Assembly: GCF_900142935.1 (NCBI RefSeq)
Contig: NZ_FSRS01000001.1
Span: forward strand, 1,498,001-1,562,000
Source of the DNA: Rhodovulum sp. ES.010
GTDB taxonomy: Bacteria > Pseudomonadota > Alphaproteobacteria > Rhodobacterales > Rhodobacteraceae
Length of the DNA: 64,000 nucleotides
Reading direction: 5' to 3'
A model generated the notes under the pieces. The model ran no database searches. It had not been told where the DNA came from and saw only the letters and a program-made list of their open reading frames with translations. Below are positions 1-7,525 of this stretch, piece after piece; position 1 is the stretch's first letter; each line of letters starts with the position of its first letter. The position numbers and the translations under genes are program-made.

Positions 1-503
1 AGCGGGTCAGCCACGGGGCCTGCGTGGCGCTGGGCTGCGTGGCGACGCTCAGTCTGTACGACTGGCTCATCGCGCGGGACCTGTCGACCCTCGATATCGA
101 CGCCGCTCTGGCACGGGCACCCGAGGCAGAGGCAACCCGCGCGGCGATCGCCCGCGCCTTTCCCGACCGGGGGGTGGCCGAGCGGGCCGAGGCCGAGACG
201 GCCGCCAAGGCGCTCGATCCCGCGGCCCACCGCGCGCGGCTGGAGCGGGTGCAAGAGGTCTGGCCCGCGCTGCGCACGCGGCTTTCGGCGCAGGTGATCC
301 CCGCCGGCGAAATGGCGGCGATGCTGCGCCGGGCGGGCGCGCCCGCGGCCCCGGAGGAGATCGGGGTCACGCGCGCGAAACTGCGCGCCACGGTCGCCGC
401 GGCGCGGTTCCTGCGGCGGCGCTACACGGTTCTCGACCTGCTGCACGAGACCGGGCTATTGTCGACGGCGCTGGACGACTGCTTCGGGAAGGAGCGCCGA
501 TGA
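1..503 (+). CDS. sn-glycerol-1-phosphate dehydrogenase family (AraM/EgsA-like), 5'-truncated by window
   Basis: Only the C-terminal ~166 residues are present; the reading frame is already open at base 3 and runs to a TGA at 501-503. The visible part opens with a serine-histidine-glycine segment followed by a VALG-like helix, matching the metal-binding histidine region of the iron-type alcohol dehydrogenase fold. It continues with the all-helical C-terminal domain and the end ([16 protein letters not shown]) typical of glycerol-1-phosphate dehydrogenases. Family members reduce dihydroxyacetone phosphate to sn-glycerol-1-phosphate with NAD(P)H, but many bacterial relatives sit in pentose/polyol operons and have unproven substrates. 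The stop overlaps the next start (ATGA, 4 bp), so the two are translationally coupled. The N-terminal NAD domain lies outside the window, so the family call rests on the C-terminal half. Confidence 0.75.
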   Translation, partial: RVSHGACVALGCVATLSLYDWLIARDLSTLDIDAALARAPEAEATRAAIARAFPDRGVAERAEAETAAKALDPAAHRARLERVQEVWPALRTRLSAQVIPAGEMAAMLRRAGAPAAPEEIGVTRAKLRATVAAARFLRRRYTVLDLLHETGLLSTALDDCFGKERR

Positions 504-1063
504 TCGACTACGCCGCCCTTGCGGCGCGCGCCGCCGGCGAGATCGAAGCCGCGGCCCGGCACGTCGATCCGGACGGGCTTGCCGCGCTGATCGACGAGAT
601 CGCGGGGGCGCGGCGCATAGCACTGTACGGCGTGGGGCGCGAAGGACTGATGATGAAGGCGCTGGGGATGCGGCTTTATCATCTCGGGCTCGACGCGCAT
701 ATCGTCGCCGACATGACGACACCGCCGCTGGGCGCGGGCGATCTGCTCCTGATCAGCGCCGGACCGGGCGACTTTTCCACTGTCCGGGCGCTGGTCGGCG
801 TGGCGCAGGGCGCGGGCGCCCGGACGGCCTGTGTGACGGCGCAGCCGGACGGGCCGGTGCCCGCGCTCTGCGACACGGTTCTGACGATCCCCGCCCAGAC
901 CATGGCCGACGACCGGGCCCCCGCGCCCGCCTCGGTGCTGCCGATGGGCTCGCTCTACGAGGGCGCACAATACGTGGCGTTCGAATGCCTCGTGCTGATG
1001 TTGCGCGACCGGCTGGGCGTGGGCACGGAGGCGATGCGGGCCAATCATACCAACCTGGAGTAG
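500..1063 (+). CDS. SIS-domain sugar-phosphate isomerase (6-phospho-3-hexuloisomerase-like)
   Basis: A 187-residue single-domain SIS protein, about the length of HxlB-type 6-phospho-3-hexuloisomerases. Visible marks are the first sugar-phosphate loop ([19 protein letters not shown], residues ~41-59), the second SIS strand with [10 protein letters not shown] (~76-86), and a C-terminal helix ending in ANHTNLE that resembles the catalytic end of HxlB proteins. HxlB enzymes interconvert 3-hexulose-6-phosphate and fructose-6-phosphate. No hexulose-phosphate synthase is adjacent, so the real substrate may be another ketose phosphate. It sits inside a tight operon, overlapping the preceding gene by 4 bp and ending 4 bp before the SDR start. 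Family assignment is firm, substrate is not. Confidence 0.8.
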   Translation: MIDYAALAARAAGEIEAAARHVDPDGLAALIDEIAGARRIALYGVGREGLMMKALGMRLYHLGLDAHIVADMTTPPLGAGDLLLISAGPGDFSTVRALVGVAQGAGARTACVTAQPDGPVPALCDTVLTIPAQTMADDRAPAPASVLPMGSLYEGAQYVAFECLVLMLRDRLGVGTEAMRANHTNLE

Positions 1064-1067
1064 GCCC

Positions 1068-1838
1068 ATGGCCGGCTGGTGCGACCGCTTTTCCATCTCG
1101 GAGCAGACCGCCCTTGTCACCGGCGCCTCCAAGGGCATCGGGGCAGAGGTCTGCGCCGTCTTCGCCGAGGCCGGCGCCGATATCGTGGCGGTGGCCCGTG
1201 ACCGGGACGGCCTTGCCGAGACCGCAGCGCGGGTCGCCGCCCCGGGCCGCGAGTGTCTGACCGTCACGGCGGACCTCGCCACGGTCGAGGGCTGCCGGAC
1301 GGCCGCGCGCGAGGCGCTGGAGGCGAAAGGCACCATCGACATCCTGGTGAACGCGGCGGGCATCGCCCGGACGGCCCCGGCGCTCGACCTCACGCCCGAG
1401 GACTGGGACGCCACCATGGCGATCAACCTGCGCGCGCCGTTCCTGATGGCGCAGGCGCTGGCCCCCCGCATGATCGCCCAGCGCCGGGGCAAGATCATCA
1501 TGATCTCGTCGCAGACCGGGGTCATCGCTCTGGACGACCACGCTGCCTATGCCAGTTCCAAGGGCGGCCTGAATTCTCTGACGAAATCGCTCTGCGCCGA
1601 ATGGGCGCGGTTCAACGTCCAGGTCAACGCGATCTGCCCGACAGTGGTTATGACGCCGATGGGCCGCGAGATCTGGGGGCCAGAGGAAAAGTCCGGCCCG
1701 TTCATTGCCGCCACGCCGCTGCGCCGGTTCGGCGAGCCGGTCGAGATCGCCGATGCCGCGCTCTACCTCGCCTCGCCGGCCTCGGACTTGGTGAACGGGC
1801 ACCTCCTGATGGCCGAGGGCGGGTTCACCAGTGTCTGA
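1068..1838 (+). CDS. SDR-family NAD(P)-dependent oxidoreductase
   Basis: A 256-residue classical short-chain dehydrogenase. Residues 18-25 form the Rossmann glycine motif TGASKGIG. The structural NAAG motif is followed by IINL-type and MISSQTG strands carrying the catalytic serine, and the active-site pair is Y161/K165 (YASSK). The C-terminal LVNGHLLMAEGG is the usual cofactor/tetramer segment. Such enzymes oxidise sugar alcohols or keto sugars. In this operon, between a SIS isomerase and a HAD phosphatase/xylulokinase pair, polyol to ketose oxidation is the likely role. The stop overlaps the next gene's start by 8 bp, indicating coupled translation. Confidence 0.9.
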   Translation: MAGWCDRFSISEQTALVTGASKGIGAEVCAVFAEAGADIVAVARDRDGLAETAARVAAPGRECLTVTADLATVEGCRTAAREALEAKGTIDILVNAAGIARTAPALDLTPEDWDATMAINLRAPFLMAQALAPRMIAQRRGKIIMISSQTGVIALDDHAAYASSKGGLNSLTKSLCAEWARFNVQVNAICPTVVMTPMGREIWGPEEKSGPFIAATPLRRFGEPVEIADAALYLASPASDLVNGHLLMAEGGFTSV

Positions 1839-2733
1839 CGCGCTCTGCCTCGACGTCGAGACGACCTTCGCCCGCTACGAGGCGCTGCGCAACCGGCTGC
1901 CCGCTGCTGGGTTCGACCTGGTGCCGCAGCAGGCGGCCACGCTGGAGGACGTGGCGGAGCGCTTTGAGGGCTTCGTGCTGGACGCCTTCGGCGTGCTGAA
2001 CGTGGGCGACACGCCGATCCCCGGCGCGGTGGAACGTATGGCGCGGCTGCGCGCCATGGGCAAGCGGCTCTGCGTGCTGACCAACGCGTCGAGCTACACC
2101 CGCGCCGCGGCCGAGGCCAAGTATCGCCGCCTGGGGTTCGACTTCGGCCCCGACGAAGTGGTTTCGAGCCGCGATATCGCCGTGGCGCATCTGGACGCCG
2201 TGGCCCCCGGCGCGCATTGGGCGGCGATCGCGGCCGAGGGCGACGATTTCGCCGACATCCCCGCGAAGGTGAGCGACGCCATGTCGAACCCGGTGCTGTT
2301 CTACCGGGCCGATGCGATCCTGTTCCTCTCCTCCGCCCGCTGGACGCCCGCCTGGCAAGACCGCCTGGTCTCGGCCCTCGAGGCGCTGCCCCGGCCGGTG
2401 GTGGTCGCCAACCCCGACCTCGTCGCCCCGCGCGAGGGCGGGCTGACCGTCGAGCCCGGCTTCTGGGGGCACGACCTGGCCGACCGGACCGGCGCGGTGC
2501 CGCATTTCTTCGGCAAACCCTACGCTGCGGCCTTCGAGGCGGCGCTGGACCGGCTGGGGCCGGGGCGGCACGCCATGGTGGGCGATACGCTGCATACCGA
2601 CATCCTGGGCGGACGCGCGGCAGGGCTGGGCACGGTGCTGGTGGCCGATCACGGGCTCTTCGCGGGTCACCGGGTGGCGGACTTCGTCGCCCGTTCGGGC
2701 ATCCGCCCCGATGCCATCGTGGCCACAACCTGA
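1831..2733 (+). CDS. HAD-superfamily class IIA hydrolase (TIGR01459-type)
   Basis: A 300-residue protein with a HAD motif I at residues 51-56 (DAFGVL), here without the second aspartate of the canonical DxD. Motif II lies in the LCVLTNASS segment (~87-95), and the C-terminal HAD part has GKPYAAAFEAAL and the acidic motif IV in VGDTLHTDILGG. The capping domain between motifs II and III marks subclass IIA, as in NagD-like phosphatases. Family members dephosphorylate small sugar or polyol phosphates. Its place in a polyol operon suggests removal of a dead-end phosphate or generation of a free ketose for the kinase that follows 9 bp downstream. The missing second Asp makes the exact reaction uncertain. 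Confidence 0.8.
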   Translation: MSDALCLDVETTFARYEALRNRLPAAGFDLVPQQAATLEDVAERFEGFVLDAFGVLNVGDTPIPGAVERMARLRAMGKRLCVLTNASSYTRAAAEAKYRRLGFDFGPDEVVSSRDIAVAHLDAVAPGAHWAAIAAEGDDFADIPAKVSDAMSNPVLFYRADAILFLSSARWTPAWQDRLVSALEALPRPVVVANPDLVAPREGGLTVEPGFWGHDLADRTGAVPHFFGKPYAAAFEAALDRLGPGRHAMVGDTLHTDILGGRAAGLGTVLVADHGLFAGHRVADFVARSGIRPDAIVATT

Positions 2734-2742
2734 GGCGCCGCC

Positions 2743-4200
2743 ATGCTCTATCTCGGGCTCGACCTGGGCACCTCCGCTCTGAAGGCGCTGGCGATCGACG
2801 AGGACCAGGCGGTGATCGCCACCGCCGAGGCCGCGATGGCCGCGCATCATCCCCGCCGCGGCTGGTCGGAGCAGGACCCCGCCGACTGGATCGCCGCCGC
2901 CGAGGCGGTGCTGGACGGGCTCAAGGCCAATCTGGGCGACCGGATGGGCGAGGTGCGCGGGATCGGGCTGGCGGGCCAGATGCACGGCGCGACGCTTCTG
3001 GGCGCCGATGACGCCGTGTTGGCGCCCTGCATCCTGTGGAACGACGCGCGCAGCGCCGCGCAGGCCGCGCGGCTGGACGCGGACCCGGAATTCCGCGCGA
3101 TCTCGGGCAATATCGTCTTTCCCGGCTTCACCGCGCCCAAGCTGGCCTGGCTGCACGACACCGATCCGGCCCTGTTCGGGCGCGTCGCCAAGGTACTGCT
3201 TCCCAAGGATTACCTCCGGCTCTGGCTGACGGGCGAGCATGTCTCGGAGATGTCGGACGCCGCCGGGACGGCCTGGCTCGACACCGGGGCGCGCAACTGG
3301 TCCGACCGGCTGCTGGACGCCACGCGCATGGACCGCGCGCAGATGCCCCGGCTGGTCGAGGGATCGGCCGCCTCGGGCGGGCTGCGCGCCGAAATCGCAT
3401 CGCGCTGGGGGCTGCGGCCCGGCACCGTCGTCGCAGGCGGCGCGGGTGACAACGCGGCCTCGGGCGTCGGGCTGGGCACCGTGGCGGCGGCCGAGGGCTT
3501 CGTCTCGCTCGGCACCTCCGGGGTATTGTTCGCGGCCTGCGACGCCTACGCGCCGCGGCCCGAGACGGCCGTGCACACCTTCTGCCACGCGCTACCGGGG
3601 ATGTGGCACCAGATGGGGGTGATGCTGTCGGCGGCCTCGGCGCTGGCGTGGTTCGGCGGGATCGTCGGCGAAGACCCCGCCCGCCTGGTGGGCGAGCTGG
3701 GCACGCGGCTTCTCCGGCCCACGCCGGTCACGTTCCTGCCCTATCTCTCGGGCGAGCGCACGCCGCATAACGACCCGCGCCTGCGGGCCGGGTTCCACGG
3801 GCTGGCGGCGGGAACGACGCGCGCCGAGATGACGCGCGCGGTACTGGAAGGGGTGGCCTACGCGCTGAAGGAAAACCTCGACGCGCTCGGGGCGGCGGGC
3901 ACGCGGCCCGAGGCACTGATGGCGGTGGGCGGCGGGGCGCGCTCGGACCTTTGGCTCGCCATGATCGCGACGGTCCTCGACGTGCCTGTCGACCGGCCGG
4001 CGGCCGGCGCGCATGGCGCGGCCCTCGGCGCAGCACGCCTGGGGCTGATGGCCGCCGAGGGGACGGCGGCACAAGACGTGGCCACACGGCCGCAGGTGGC
4101 GCGCCGCTTCGCGCCCGACCCGGACCTCGCCACCGCCTACCGGGACGCCTTCGACAGGTTCCGCCGCACGCGCGCCGCGGGGGCACACCACGCTCTTTGA
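2743..4200 (+). CDS. xylB: Xylulokinase (FGGY family)
   Basis: 485 residues, the usual length of bacterial xylulokinase. The ATPase N-terminus LGLDLGTSALKALAID starts at residue 3. The substrate-binding GLAGQMHGATLL segment (~74-85) has the QMHG typical of xylulokinases. The C-terminal FGGY signature region ends in VGGGARSDLWLAMIATVLDVP, followed by HGAALGAARLG. It phosphorylates D-xylulose, or a related ketose, to the 5-phosphate for entry into the pentose phosphate pathway. It is the last gene of the polyol operon, after which the DNA carries a Pho-box-like site for the next gene. Confidence 0.92.
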   Translation: MLYLGLDLGTSALKALAIDEDQAVIATAEAAMAAHHPRRGWSEQDPADWIAAAEAVLDGLKANLGDRMGEVRGIGLAGQMHGATLLGADDAVLAPCILWNDARSAAQAARLDADPEFRAISGNIVFPGFTAPKLAWLHDTDPALFGRVAKVLLPKDYLRLWLTGEHVSEMSDAAGTAWLDTGARNWSDRLLDATRMDRAQMPRLVEGSAASGGLRAEIASRWGLRPGTVVAGGAGDNAASGVGLGTVAAAEGFVSLGTSGVLFAACDAYAPRPETAVHTFCHALPGMWHQMGVMLSAASALAWFGGIVGEDPARLVGELGTRLLRPTPVTFLPYLSGERTPHNDPRLRAGFHGLAAGTTRAEMTRAVLEGVAYALKENLDALGAAGTRPEALMAVGGGARSDLWLAMIATVLDVPVDRPAAGAHGAALGAARLGLMAAEGTAAQDVATRPQVARRFAPDPDLATAYRDAFDRFRRTRAAGAHHAL

Positions 4201-4213
4201 CACGCGGGGCCGC

Positions 4214-4231
4214 GCGTCATTCGCCTGTCAC
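4214..4231 (+). promoter_or_regulatory. Pho-box-like direct repeat
   Basis: Two 7-bp half sites, GCGTCAT (4214-4220) and CTGTCAC (4225-4231), are separated by 4 bp, the geometry of PhoB boxes (consensus CTGTCAT repeated every 11 bp). The second half matches 6 of 7 and is at an accepted variant position; the first matches 5 of 7. It lies 51 bp upstream of an exported phytase-esterase-like gene, which fits PhoB control under phosphate limitation. Binding is an inference. Confidence 0.55.
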
Positions 4232-4281
4232 AAACCCCCGGCATGGAAGGCGGGAACCCTCTCAAGCTGTGGAGACTCCCG

Positions 4282-6438
4282 ATGAAAACCCGCCTTATGG
4301 GCCTGACCTCTGTGCTGGCGCTGACCGCCGGCGCGGCGCATGCCGAGATGCATTTCAACCGCATCGCATCCTTCCCGGTGGTCGAGAACATGGCCGAGGG
4401 CGAGGACCGGGCGCGCGAAAGCTCGGCCGAGATCATCGACGCCACCGCGGACGGCATGACGCTCGTCTACACCGACAGCCCGCTGGGCGTTCTGGGTATG
4501 ATCGACATCACCGACCCGGCCAATCCCGCGCGCAAGGGCAATATCGCGCTGGATGGCGAGCCGACCAGCGTTGCGGTGATCGGCAGCACCGCCTTCGTGG
4601 GCGTAAACACGTCCGAAAGCTACACCGATCCGTCGGGCAAGATGCTGTCGATCGACACCGCCAGCGGCGAAGTGACGGGCGAATGCGCGCTCGCCGGCCA
4701 GCCCGACAGCGTGGCCAGGGCGCCCGACGGCAGCTTCCTTGCCGTGGCCATCGAGAACGAGCGCGACGAGGGCCTGAACGACGGCGTCATCCCGCAGCTG
4801 CCCGCGGGGTCGCTGCAACTCCTGCCGCTCGCGGACGGCACGCTCGATTGCGACGCCATGGCCACCGTCGACCTCACCGAACTGGCAGAGGTCGGCCCGT
4901 CCGACCCCGAGCCCGAATACGTCTCGATCAACGCCGAGGGCGAGACGGTCGTGACGCTGCAGGAAAACAACCACATCGCGGTAGTATCGCGCGAGGGCAA
5001 GATGATCTCGCATTTCTCCGCCGGCGCGGTCGACCTCGAGAACATCGACGCCACCGACGAGCGCGGCGCGCTGATCTTCGACGAAGCCCAAGAGGGCCGC
5101 AAGCGTGAGCCCGACGCCGTGGCCTGGATCGACGCCGATCATTTCGCCACCGCCAACGAGGGCGATTACGAGGGCGGCGCGCGCGGCTGGACCATCTTCC
5201 ACCAGGACGGCACGGTGGTCTACGAGAGCGGCCCCTCCTTCGAGCATGCCATCGTCCAGATCGGCCACTACCCCGACAAGCGGTCGGACGCGAAGGGCGT
5301 GGAGCCCGAAAGCGTGACCTTCGGCGACTATGACGGCACGCCCATGGTCTTCGTGGGCGCCGAGCGCGCCTCGGTCGTCGGCGTCTACGACGTCGCCGAC
5401 CCCGCCAGCCCGGTGCTGAAACAACTGCTGCCCTCGGGCGTCGGGCCGGAAGGCTACGTCACGATCCCGTCGCGCAACCTGCTGGTCTCGGCCAACGAGG
5501 CCGACCTTACAGAGGACGGCGGCGCGCGGGCGCATGTAATGATCTTCGAATACCAGGAGGCCCCGGCGGCCTATCCGCACCTGACCTCGGCCGGCATGGA
5601 CGAACTGACGGGCTGGGGCGCGATCTCGGGCATGGTCGCCGGGGAGGGCGGCGTCGTCTGGGCCGTGAACGACAGCTTTTACGGCTACCAGCCGACGATC
5701 TTCAAGATCGACACCACGCAGACGCCCGCGCAGATCACCGACGCGATCCGTGTCACCCGCGCCGGGCGCCCGGCGCAAAAGCTCGACCTCGAGGGGATCA
5801 CGCTGGATGGCGAAGGCGGGTTCTGGGTCGCCTCCGAGGGGCGCACCGACCGGGTGGTGCCGCACGCGCTCTACCATGTCGATGCCACGGGCGAGATAAC
5901 GCAGGAGATCGGCCTGCCGCCGGAACTGATGGCGGTCGAGCGGCGCTTCGGCTTCGAGGGCATAACGCGCGTCGGCGACACGCTGTGGATGGCAGTGCAA
6001 CGCGAGTGGAAGGACGACCCCGCGAACCACGTCAAGCTGCTGGCCTACAATACCGAAAGCGGCGCGTGGGGTGCCGTGCGCTATGAAAAGGCCGCGCCGG
6101 AAACCGGCTGGGTCGGGCTGAGCGAAATCACCGCGCATGGCGATTTCGTCTATGTGGTCGAGCGCGACAACCAGCACGACCACCGCGCGGTGACCAAGAA
6201 GATCTACCGCATCCCCGCCGCCGAGATGCAGCCCGCGGCCCTGGGCGGCGAGTTGCCGGTCGTCAGCAAGGAACTCGTCCGCGACCTGATCCCCGACCTG
6301 ACCGCGACGGGCGGTTACGTGCTCGACAAGGTCGAGGGGCTGGCGATCGCCGCGGACGGCACGATGTGGGTCTCGACCGACAATGACGGGGTCGACGACC
6401 ATTCGGGCGAGACGATGTTCTTCGCGGTCACGCCGTAG
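4282..6438 (+). CDS. Exported esterase-like phytase-family protein with N-terminal choice-of-anchor-I-like propeller
   Basis: 718 residues. The ATG at 4282 is preferred to an in-frame ATG 39 bp upstream: it has a GGAG 7 bp before it and begins directly with a Sec signal peptide (MKTRLMGLTSVLALTAGAAHA, cleavage before EMHF). The first ~400 residues are a beta-propeller of the alkaline-phosphatase/choice-of-anchor-I type (VLGMIDITDPANPAR, VTFGDYDGTPMVFVGAERAS). The last ~280 residues look like the 'esterase-like activity of phytase' domain (GFEGITRVGDTLWMAVQ, VEGLAIAADGTMWVSTDND). It is probably periplasmic and hydrolyses organic phosphate esters. The Pho-box-like site upstream and the big nuclease/nucleotidase nearby support a phosphate-starvation role. 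A strong terminator follows the stop. Substrate is unknown. Confidence 0.8.
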   Translation: MKTRLMGLTSVLALTAGAAHAEMHFNRIASFPVVENMAEGEDRARESSAEIIDATADGMTLVYTDSPLGVLGMIDITDPANPARKGNIALDGEPTSVAVIGSTAFVGVNTSESYTDPSGKMLSIDTASGEVTGECALAGQPDSVARAPDGSFLAVAIENERDEGLNDGVIPQLPAGSLQLLPLADGTLDCDAMATVDLTELAEVGPSDPEPEYVSINAEGETVVTLQENNHIAVVSREGKMISHFSAGAVDLENIDATDERGALIFDEAQEGRKREPDAVAWIDADHFATANEGDYEGGARGWTIFHQDGTVVYESGPSFEHAIVQIGHYPDKRSDAKGVEPESVTFGDYDGTPMVFVGAERASVVGVYDVADPASPVLKQLLPSGVGPEGYVTIPSRNLLVSANEADLTEDGGARAHVMIFEYQEAPAAYPHLTSAGMDELTGWGAISGMVAGEGGVVWAVNDSFYGYQPTIFKIDTTQTPAQITDAIRVTRAGRPAQKLDLEGITLDGEGGFWVASEGRTDRVVPHALYHVDATGEITQEIGLPPELMAVERRFGFEGITRVGDTLWMAVQREWKDDPANHVKLLAYNTESGAWGAVRYEKAAPETGWVGLSEITAHGDFVYVVERDNQHDHRAVTKKIYRIPAAEMQPAALGGELPVVSKELVRDLIPDLTATGGYVLDKVEGLAIAADGTMWVSTDNDGVDDHSGETMFFAVTP

Positions 6439-6461
6439 GGCGCAGGACCGGGGCAAGGCAA

Positions 6462-6494
6462 GACGGCCCCCGCCGCCGCGCGGGGCCGTCTTTC
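6462..6494 (+). terminator. Rho-independent terminator
   Basis: A perfect 9-bp GC stem (6462-6470 with 6482-6490), an 11-nt loop and a short T run (TTT at 6491-6493) lie 24 bp after the phytase-like gene. Its 3' side touches the end of the convergent epimerase gene, so the hairpin may serve both strands. Confidence 0.7.
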
Positions 6495-7311
6495 ATTGGC
6501 CCAGCCCCCGCTCCGCCAGCCAGTCCACCGAGGGGCGGATGCCCGCCTTGTCGCGCAGTTCCAGGATCAGCCGTGGCTGCGCGCCGGTCGCGGCCAGTTC
6601 GGCGAAGACCGCGTGCCAGGGGATACTGCCCTGCCCGACCGGCCAGTGCCGGTCGGCATACCCGTCCGCGTCCTGCAGGTGCACATGGGCGAGCGCGGCA
6701 CCGGCATCGCGGACGAAATAGTCAACCGGGCGCGCGCCGGTCGAGACATGGGCATACTGCGCGTGCCCCGTGTCGAGCGAGACCTTGACCGTCCCGGCCC
6801 CGAGCCGGTCGGCCAGGCGGCGGCGGTCGGCCGGATCCACGTCCTCCACGTTTTCCAGCACCAGCATGACGCCCAGATCGGCGGCGCGGACGACGACCTC
6901 GTGCATGGTCTCTTCCACCGCCGCCATCCGCCGTTCGCGCGCGTGCGCGAACAGGTCGAGATTGCGGGCGTCCCACGTGGTGTAGGGTGAATGGACCACC
7001 ATCTGCGTCGCGCCCAGCGCGCAGCAGACCTCCAGCCCCGCCATCATCCGACGGGTGGCGAGCGCGCGGATCTCGGGGTCGGGGTTGACGAGCCCGACCC
7101 CGATGAACGGCCCATGGATGCCAAGCCGGCCGCGAAACCCGTCTAGCGCCCGCCGCGCCTTGTCCACCAGCGGCGTCCAGTCGCCCGCGATCAGCAAGTC
7201 CGGCTCGGCGAAGCCCTGCAATTCGAGGTCTCGGTCCTTCTCGAACAGCCAGTCGCGGAAGTCCGGCAAGTCCGGCACCCCGAGGGCCGCACCGATGACG
7301 GGTCGGGTCAT
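6493..7311 (-). CDS. Sugar phosphate isomerase/epimerase (xylose-isomerase-like TIM barrel)
   Basis: A 272-residue AP-endonuclease-2 / xylose-isomerase-like TIM barrel. Visible strand ends carry the metal ligands of the family: a histidine in LGIHGPF, VVHSPYT, a glutamate in LVLENVED, an aspartate and histidine in VSLDTGHAQYAH, HVHLQDAD, and a C-terminal glutamate in LILELRD. Such enzymes epimerise or isomerise free sugars or inositols using a divalent metal. It is monocistronic here and convergent with the phytase-like gene. Substrate is unknown. Confidence 0.82.
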   Translation of the reverse strand: MTRPVIGAALGVPDLPDFRDWLFEKDRDLELQGFAEPDLLIAGDWTPLVDKARRALDGFRGRLGIHGPFIGVGLVNPDPEIRALATRRMMAGLEVCCALGATQMVVHSPYTTWDARNLDLFAHARERRMAAVEETMHEVVVRAADLGVMLVLENVEDVDPADRRRLADRLGAGTVKVSLDTGHAQYAHVSTGARPVDYFVRDAGAALAHVHLQDADGYADRHWPVGQGSIPWHAVFAELAATGAQPRLILELRDKAGIRPSVDWLAERGLGQ

Positions 7312-7437
7312 TGCGTTACTCCATGGTCAGAAAGGTCGGGGCCGCGGCCACGAACCATAGACCGGAATCCTGCGCCGGACAGAGGCCGAGGTTCAAGACG
7401 CTGGGGCCGGGACCGTGCCGCCATGCGCCCCGCCCCC

Positions 7438-7471
7438 GGAAAAGGAAGCCCCGCCGGCGGATCGGCGGGGC
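7438..7471 (-). terminator. Rho-independent terminator of the nuclease/nucleotidase gene
   Basis: A perfect 9-bp stem (7448-7456 with 7463-7471) and a 6-nt loop are followed on the minus strand by TTCCTTTTCC. It lies 55 bp after the stop of the secreted nuclease gene. Confidence 0.65.
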
Positions 7472-7525
7472 GCGGCCGGAAGACCGCGCCCCGGGGGCGG
7501 GTTTCGCCCTCGGGCCACGGCGGGC

